A stretch of DNA of 64,000 nucleotides from Bemisia tabaci (Eukaryota > Arthropoda > Insecta > Hemiptera > Aleyrodidae): the NCBI RefSeq assembly GCF_918797505.1, contig NC_092801.1:11160001-11224000 (forward strand), read 5' to 3'. The position numbers and the translations under genes were made by a program. The notes under the pieces are model-generated. The model was given only the letters and a program-made list of their open reading frames with translations. It had not been told where the DNA came from and searched no databases. Numbering within the stretch: position 1 is the stretch's first letter; each line of letters starts with the position of its first letter. Shown here one piece after another: positions 61,801 to 64,000 of this stretch.

Positions 61801-62550
61801 AATCATGAAAGTGCTATTTGCCTATTTTCACAATTTTTGTCATACAAATTAAAATTTGTCTATAGACATCAATGCTGGTTCTTTCCTCTTCACTTGAGAA
61901 TTATTTTCCAGGTGGTTTCGGACTAGAATAGACATCTCGATTACTCGCACCACAGGGACAGAGTTCCATGCTAACTCGTCAATAACAGGTTTGATCCATT
62001 TTCATTGATTTCAATTGATGGTGAGTACATAATAAGTTAAAAACTATGGAGGTAACCGATTTGTTATAAAGTTTTACAGTTTAAAATCTGTTTTTTGTTA
62101 TTTTGAGGGATGAAAAAAATGCCTGATCAGTTCTATTTGAAGGAATTCATGAAAAATTATGACCATATTTAATTTTTTTCTGAGAAAAAAAAACTTCAGA
62201 AATTGTGGCAGAGAATTAGAAAAAAAGAGAAAAGTTATAAATTTTGAGGATTTCAGCAAAAATTTTGAAGGGAATGGGGGAAAAACACTGGATTGCAGAA
62301 AAAGGAGCTTTCTGTATTCCTAGTTATCCGAGCCTATTGTTTTTTTCCTCTTGATCACAATGACAATACTTACACTCTTCCTGTCAACCGCAGAGACCTT
62401 CATAACTTTGCCAGGAATCCAAACACCGTACAAGGTTGATTTCATGTAGTACACGATCTCGTTGACTTTGACCGGAGTTCTTATGAGAGGACCCTGTGAA
62501 GGCAGGTTAGGTGGCGGCATTATCTTGGCAGGAATCAACTGGACAATATC
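37671..62550 (-). CDS. SETDB1: SETDB1/Eggless histone H3-K9 methyltransferase, 3' 17 exons
   Basis: Seventeen exons join without a phase conflict into 2598 nt, encoding the last 865 residues. Visible order: Tudor repeats (about 25-260; [28 protein letters not shown]), a linker, an MBD (about 375-450), pre-SET cysteines ([28 protein letters not shown]), then SET starting [22 protein letters not shown] is split by a charged insertion of about 130 residues and resumes at [18 protein letters not shown]. The catalytic NHSCEPN is formed across the last intron; ELTWDYNY and the post-[16 protein letters not shown] follow. All key cysteines and the NHSC motif are intact, so the enzyme looks active. 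The family trimethylates H3K9 in the nucleus and silences transposons and germline genes. The N-terminus is missing: its exons lie beyond 64000 or were unrecognised. The gene spans at least 25 kb because its introns are full of transposons. Confidence 0.95.
38453..38601 (-). CDS. SETDB1: SETDB1 exon, SET resumes
   Basis: [14 protein letters not shown], then [18 protein letters not shown]. It ends at the asparagine of the NHSC catalytic motif, phase 0. Confidence 0.93.
39459..39530 (-). CDS. SETDB1: SETDB1 exon, SET insertion, acidic
   Basis: 72 nt encoding a D/E-rich run ([20 protein letters not shown]). The acceptor lies 38 bases from a MITE boundary. Confidence 0.78.
39569..40121. mobile_element. 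AATGGATCACTAGAC MITE, copy 2, uninterrupted
   Basis: 553 bp with inverted ends AATGGATCACTAGACAAGG and CCTTGTCTAGTGGTCCATT and long inner complementarity ('acgtagaacacgatt' on both sides). It lies in a SETDB1 intron. Confidence 0.82.
40117..40629. mobile_element. MITE with CATTGAATCG termini
   Basis: Inverted ends CATTGAATCGATCCGTTACA and TGTAACTGACCGATTCAATG. It directly abuts the preceding MITE, whose last bases it shares. SETDB1 intron. Confidence 0.7.
40996..41054 (-). CDS. SETDB1: SETDB1 exon, SET insertion, lysine-rich
   Basis: 59 nt encoding [19 protein letters not shown]. Accepted because its acceptor, donor GTATGT and phase fit both neighbours. Confidence 0.78.
42149..42260 (-). 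CDS. SETDB1: SETDB1 exon, SET insertion
   Basis: Encodes a charged, serine-rich segment ([19 protein letters not shown]). Phase 1 to 2, donor GTAAGT. Confidence 0.8.
42925..43076. mobile_element. 152-bp hairpin MITE, GTTGGAGT termini
   Basis: 'gttggagttttttagc' and 'gctaaaagactccaac' are inverted, as are the inner 'acgtgcgttaaaaatt' blocks. SETDB1 intron. Confidence 0.7.
43310..43550. mobile_element. 241-bp MITE, GGTACACC termini
   Basis: Inverted ends GGTACACCCAGTCGGTAATT and AATTGACGACTAGGTGTACC, with paired inner blocks (agagctgcacact / agtgtacagctcc). SETDB1 intron. Confidence 0.68.
43677..43809 (-). CDS. SETDB1: SETDB1 exon, SET and start of insertion
   Basis: [20 protein letters not shown] is the conserved SET helix; the following acidic residues open the SET insertion. 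Phase 0 to 1. Confidence 0.92.
44403..44814. mobile_element. MITE with CAGGGTGTCTAC termini, copy 2
   Basis: Begins CAGGGTGTCTACCAAAACAG, ends GTAGACACCC, and shares 'ggctggccaaaaatcag' with 1030-1296. SETDB1 intron. Confidence 0.7.
44912..45327. mobile_element. Foldback MITE with internal 'gcaataacagc' repeats
   Basis: Inverted ends of about 120 bp ('ataacaacttaatttgggg' and 'ccccaaattgagttgttat'). The centre repeats 'gcaataacagcaaatcgac' and 'gagtctcggtct' three to four times. SETDB1 intron. Confidence 0.75.
45407..45587 (-). CDS. SETDB1: SETDB1 exon, end of pre-SET and start of SET
   Basis: [15 protein letters not shown], then [19 protein letters not shown] and [12 protein letters not shown]. 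The GWG motif contributes to S-adenosylmethionine binding. Confidence 0.94.
45687..46129. mobile_element. 443-bp MITE, GGCCTTGTCCACACG termini, TAA-flanked
   Basis: Inverted ends GGCCTTGTCCACACGAGCG and CGTGTGGACAAGGCC with TAA on both sides (45684-45686, 46130-46132). A TAA duplication and GG termini suggest PIF/Harbinger. The left half carries a tandem repeat of about 31 bp ('cttattcctcgaacttgctc') in several copies. Confidence 0.78.
46218..46432. mobile_element. Short MITE of the GGACGTATTT family, diverged
   Basis: Ends GGACACAATTCTGC...GAACTAAACGCC and GGCGCTTAGTTCTG...ATATGTCC are inverted and resemble those of 20234-24097. SETDB1 intron. Confidence 0.55.
46545..47165. mobile_element. 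Short diverged member of the long foldback family
   Basis: The left side matches the foldback arm ('agagagtgcaca.agttcac', 'aagatggcgcccat', 'aagtaaacaaac'). The right end carries the complement ('gtgcactctctactttcc', 'gcaagaatt') over about 90 bases. SETDB1 intron. Confidence 0.6.
47294..47439 (-). CDS. SETDB1: SETDB1 exon, pre-SET
   Basis: Encodes [11 protein letters not shown] to GIYECNSR with further zinc-cluster cysteines. Phase 0 to 2. Confidence 0.93.
48021..48170. repeat. Short imperfect hairpin
   Basis: 'aagtactcactta..aaattgtcaatatt' pairs with 'aatattgacaatttactt..agtactt', with an inner pair around 'ctggcatcttcagtg'. SETDB1 intron. Confidence 0.5.
48637..48804 (-). CDS. SETDB1: SETDB1 exon, pre-SET
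   Basis: 56 codons, phase 0 at both ends, from [19 protein letters not shown] to [11 protein letters not shown]: the first zinc-binding cysteines of pre-SET. Confidence 0.93.
50259..50454 (-). CDS. SETDB1: SETDB1 exon, MBD
   Basis: Encodes [20 protein letters not shown], the conserved MBD core of this family, then [10 protein letters not shown]. Confidence 0.93.
51270..51415 (-). CDS. SETDB1: SETDB1 exon, start of MBD
   Basis: Encodes [11 protein letters not shown]...[13 protein letters not shown], the cysteine-containing lead-in and first strand of the MBD. Donor GTAAGG, phase 2. Confidence 0.88.
51717..52061. mobile_element. MITE with GGCTGATTGTTGAAAT termini and a 16-bp tandem array
   Basis: Inverted ends GGCTGATTGTTGAAATGTAT and ATTTCAACAATCAGCC. 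The centre (51846-51950) repeats 'tagttagtcctacctg' about seven times. SETDB1 intron. Confidence 0.75.
52104..52354. mobile_element. 251-bp MITE, TGGATTGC termini
   Basis: Inverted ends TGGATTGCATTTTGCAAAAA and TTTTTGCAAAATGCAATCCA, flanked by AA on both sides. Same family as 31609-31860. SETDB1 intron. Confidence 0.8.
53071..53365. mobile_element. CATAGAG hairpin MITE, longer copy
   Basis: The left end (catagagaaaaaaaaggagg) and the inverse of the right end ('gcaaacacctcctttt') match 17208-17391, with a larger centre. SETDB1 intron. Confidence 0.65.
53480..53658 (-). CDS. SETDB1: SETDB1 linker exon
   Basis: Encodes a low-complexity basic linker ([16 protein letters not shown] to VPSKLD) between the Tudor and MBD regions. 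Phase 1 to 0. Confidence 0.85.
54150..54215. repeat. Fragment of a TCGACGG-type MITE terminus
   Basis: 'agtataacagggagcctaca' and 'cactttaacgatcga' resemble one end of the family in reverse. The partner end near 53942 is too diverged to call. Confidence 0.35.
54322..54382 (-). CDS. SETDB1: SETDB1 small linker exon
   Basis: 61 nt encoding [20 protein letters not shown]. It was identified by a strong acceptor (ttttttttcag), donor GTAATT and the only phase that joins its neighbours. A 3.2 kb retrotransposon lies in the intron before it. Confidence 0.8.
54622..56929 (-). pseudogene. Retrotransposon reverse transcriptase region, interrupted
   Basis: Contains the end of the endonuclease, then reverse transcriptase motifs: [58 protein letters not shown] and the catalytic FADDQ, followed by [12 protein letters not shown] and a C-terminal YGHVNRM block. 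There is a frameshift near 56355, an in-frame TAG at 55637..55635 and a frameshift near 54755. The original stop was probably TAA at 54624..54622. Confidence 0.87.
57178..57690 (-). pseudogene. Retrotransposon endonuclease domain, interrupted
   Basis: N-terminal part of the element's protein with the AP-endonuclease signature [15 protein letters not shown] and [13 protein letters not shown]. The frame stops at 57180..57178; homologous sequence continues beyond it, with another stop and then a frameshift near 57010. Related endonucleases are often misannotated as craniofacial development protein 2-like. Confidence 0.85.
57809..58289. other. SETDB1 intron remainder right of the retrotransposon
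   Basis: About 480 bases with no exon, repeat or motif that I can recognise. Confidence 0.5.
58290..58465 (-). CDS. SETDB1: SETDB1 exon, Tudor
   Basis: Contains [11 protein letters not shown], then the hallmark [15 protein letters not shown]. Donor GTGAGT, phase 0. Confidence 0.93.
58466..59292. other. SETDB1 intron without recognised content
   Basis: About 830 bases of AT-rich sequence with no long open frame supporting an exon and no repeat shared within the window. Confidence 0.55.
59293..59492 (-). CDS. SETDB1: SETDB1 exon, Tudor
   Basis: Contains [18 protein letters not shown] and [10 protein letters not shown], ending TEWN-G in phase 1. Confidence 0.93.
59493..60551. other. SETDB1 intron with a short perfect hairpin and TA-rich tract
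   Basis: The stem 'atttttgtcaactcagtgaa' / 'ttcaccgagttgacaaaaat' (59765-59808) has a 4-base loop. A TA-rich tract occupies 60498-60548, just before an exon. No other content was seen. Confidence 0.55.
60552..60787 (-). CDS. SETDB1: SETDB1 exon, Tudor
   Basis: Starts [15 protein letters not shown] and contains [14 protein letters not shown] and [10 protein letters not shown]. Donor GTAAGT, phase 2. Confidence 0.92.
60788..62373. other. SETDB1 intron containing a TCGACGG-type MITE
   Basis: Apart from the MITE at 61155-61412, no exon or repeat was recognised. Confidence 0.5.
61155..61412. mobile_element. MITE of the TCGACGG family, copy 3
   Basis: Ends TCGACGGTGTAAGTCGGCAA and TTGCCGACTTTCACCGTCGA are inverted. 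The internal sequence 'actactcaacagcaattctt' is shared with 16218-16472. Confidence 0.78.
62374..62550 (-). CDS. SETDB1: SETDB1 exon (first visible), Tudor
   Basis: 59 codons from [15 protein letters not shown] to DRKS, phase 0 at both ends. [20 protein letters not shown] is the first Tudor strand pair. Confidence 0.9.
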
Positions 62551-62680
62551 CTGTGAGAGAATAAAAAAATTAGTATTCGAGCTTTCTTAATCAGTTCCAC
62601 ATTTTCGGAAGAGGCAAAAATGTTATCATGATTCTACTTTAGAAGCAGATGCGTTATGCTACATCTCCTAAAGCCATACC

Positions 62681-63077
62681 TCCCCAGGACGTTTCCATGA
62701 AGTTTGTCCCAGGGTCAAATTGTGGGAATCAAACTTCAGGGATTTTTTGCAGTTACCGTCTCCATGGTGCAACGAGTTTCCATGGGAAGATACAGTAGTA
62801 AAGATCTAGTATTTAACCAGAACTAAGGTGATAATTGAACACGATCAACTATTAAACAAATTAACGAACAACAATCGAGGGAACAACAAAATATCACACC
62901 ATTTCCTTTCACTTCTTCTTCCCCTCTCAGTTGGTTATGGATCTCTTCAAGCTAGGACAAGGACCCTACTTGGTACTGTGATTAATATTGAGTTGGTAGA
63001 TATTTTTCCCGGCTTCCCAAGTGAGACTATCCCCTGCGACAAATCTCATGAAAACGTCCCATGGCGACAAGGCTTAA
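62681..63077. mobile_element. MITE of the GGCCTTGTCTCC family, diverged copy 2
   Basis: 'caggacgtttccatgaagtt' at the left and 'catgaaaacgtcccatggcg' followed by 'acaaggctt' at the right are inverted. The interior matches 10296-10719 ('cagttaccgtctcca'). Confidence 0.68.
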
Positions 63078-63537
63078 GAGAGTTATAATGTTTGAGTCTA
63101 TTTGGTTATCTTAGAATTTTGTTGTACAATCACTTCCTCAGAAACACAAGCTACCAAAAAAACCTTAGTTTAAAAGTTTTTAATGTAACACGTGTCTTTG
63201 TACAAACAGAGGTGATCTAAATTATCTCTGATTTGAAGGTCTTTGTGTCAAGCTAAGAGCTATGCTAGCTTTGGAGTGTCCAGAGTGTGTAAATCCATAA
63301 TGTCAGCAATTTCGAGAAGAAAGAATGCAAAATATGATGGACTTCATTGGAACATCAATAATAAAAATAGCATCTGGGTGATGTTCGTTTACTTCATAGG
63401 CATACTAAAGTCTCCATGAGAAGGGTAGACAGGGTACACTACTAAATATTATAGTTACAGCAGTATTTTGGAGAGTGCATGAAAAGTTTTACAGAGGTTT
63501 TGAAGGACTGCTGAGGCCATGTTGTCAACCATACATT

Positions 63538-63788
63538 TCGACAATGTAACTCCCAAACCACCCATAACGGTTTGCAACGTTGTAGACTTCCTGTCATACT
63601 TTATTTTTTCAATGGAAACGACTCAACATTGATGCTTAAAAACTTCCATGATTTTTTTCCAATATGCAAGGAAAATGCTGAATAAACTTCTAGGTAATGT
63701 TGATTTGTTCTCCTTAAAAAATAAAATGGGAGCAGAGATTTTAAAAAACCGCAAACAAGACACATGGTTTAGGAGTTTCACCGTCGGC
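63538..63788. mobile_element. MITE of the TCGACGG family, copy 4
   Basis: Starts TCGACAATGTAACTCCCAAA and ends in TTTCACCGTCGG. It shares 'gtagacttcctgtcatactt' with the other copies. Confidence 0.72.
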
Positions 63789-64000
63789 TTTAGAGAGCCC
63801 AAAGAAGCAGTTTGTTAGAACGGAGGGAGACAGGTATTGGTGACACTAGAGAACATTCAAACAATCAATTAACCAATGATATTATGCCATGTCGACCTCG
63901 TCTTATCATGTCCTGCCTCTGATCTGAATCAAAAATAACTAAGATCGGCCTGCCGAGAGAGAGATAGCTTTCAGTATACATGAAGCTTAGAAAACAATAG

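Larger units (their letters stand above)
62551..64000. other. Region upstream of the first visible SETDB1 exon
   Basis: Probably intron or 5' region of SETDB1. It holds two MITEs (62681-63077 and 63538-63788). No N-terminal SETDB1 exon was recognised. Confidence 0.5.

Overview
This is a eukaryotic window, almost certainly from an insect. Coding sequence is scarce, split into short exons with canonical GT-AG introns, and set in AT-rich DNA packed with transposons. The protein families (an Eggless/SETDB1-type histone methyltransferase and a tandem pair of BTB-BACK-PHR proteins), the many MITEs and an RTE-like non-LTR element fit an arthropod. A hemipteran such as a whitefly is my low-confidence guess. 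No rRNA, tRNA, CRISPR array or bacterial gene was seen. All three host genes read on the minus strand.

Layout from left to right. Positions 617-2783 hold the 5' coding half of BTB gene A, which runs off the left edge. Positions 2784-8407 are intergenic, with a possible promoter and leader exon near 3415-3600, a dispersed repeat and two MITEs. Positions 8408-14771 hold BTB gene B, complete in six coding exons totalling 468 codons. Its splice phases all close, and it shares exon structure with gene A, so the two are tandem duplicates. Positions 14772-20090 are intergenic and rich in MITEs, some of them nested. Positions 20091-29895 are one foldback element with long inverted arms. It has been invaded by a 3.9 kb palindromic element built on 130-bp tandem repeats, a hAT-like element with a clean 8-bp target duplication, and a second, GC-rich foldback element. 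Positions 29896-31859 hold a tail-to-tail SINE-like pair and a MITE. Positions 31860-35498 are a second, uninterrupted copy of the long foldback element. Positions 35499-37670 hold a MITE that itself contains two MITEs.

Positions 37671-62550 hold the 3' part of a SETDB1/eggless orthologue. Seventeen coding exons encode the last 865 residues: Tudor repeats, MBD, pre-SET, a SET domain split by a charged insertion, and post-SET. All exon phases agree. Its introns carry many MITEs and a 3.2 kb dead RTE-like retrotransposon in sense orientation with a 14-bp target duplication. The 5' exons lie beyond position 64000 or were not recognised in the last 1.4 kb.

Functionally, SETDB1/Eggless deposits H3K9 methylation that silences transposons, and here it sits beside and is filled with such elements. 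The BTB-BACK-PHR proteins are probable Cullin-3 substrate adaptors with no evident link to it. The most unusual content is the set of long inverted repeats: the arms within one element share private substitutions that separate them from the other copy, which points to arm-to-arm homogenisation or repeated re-creation of the inverted repeat.
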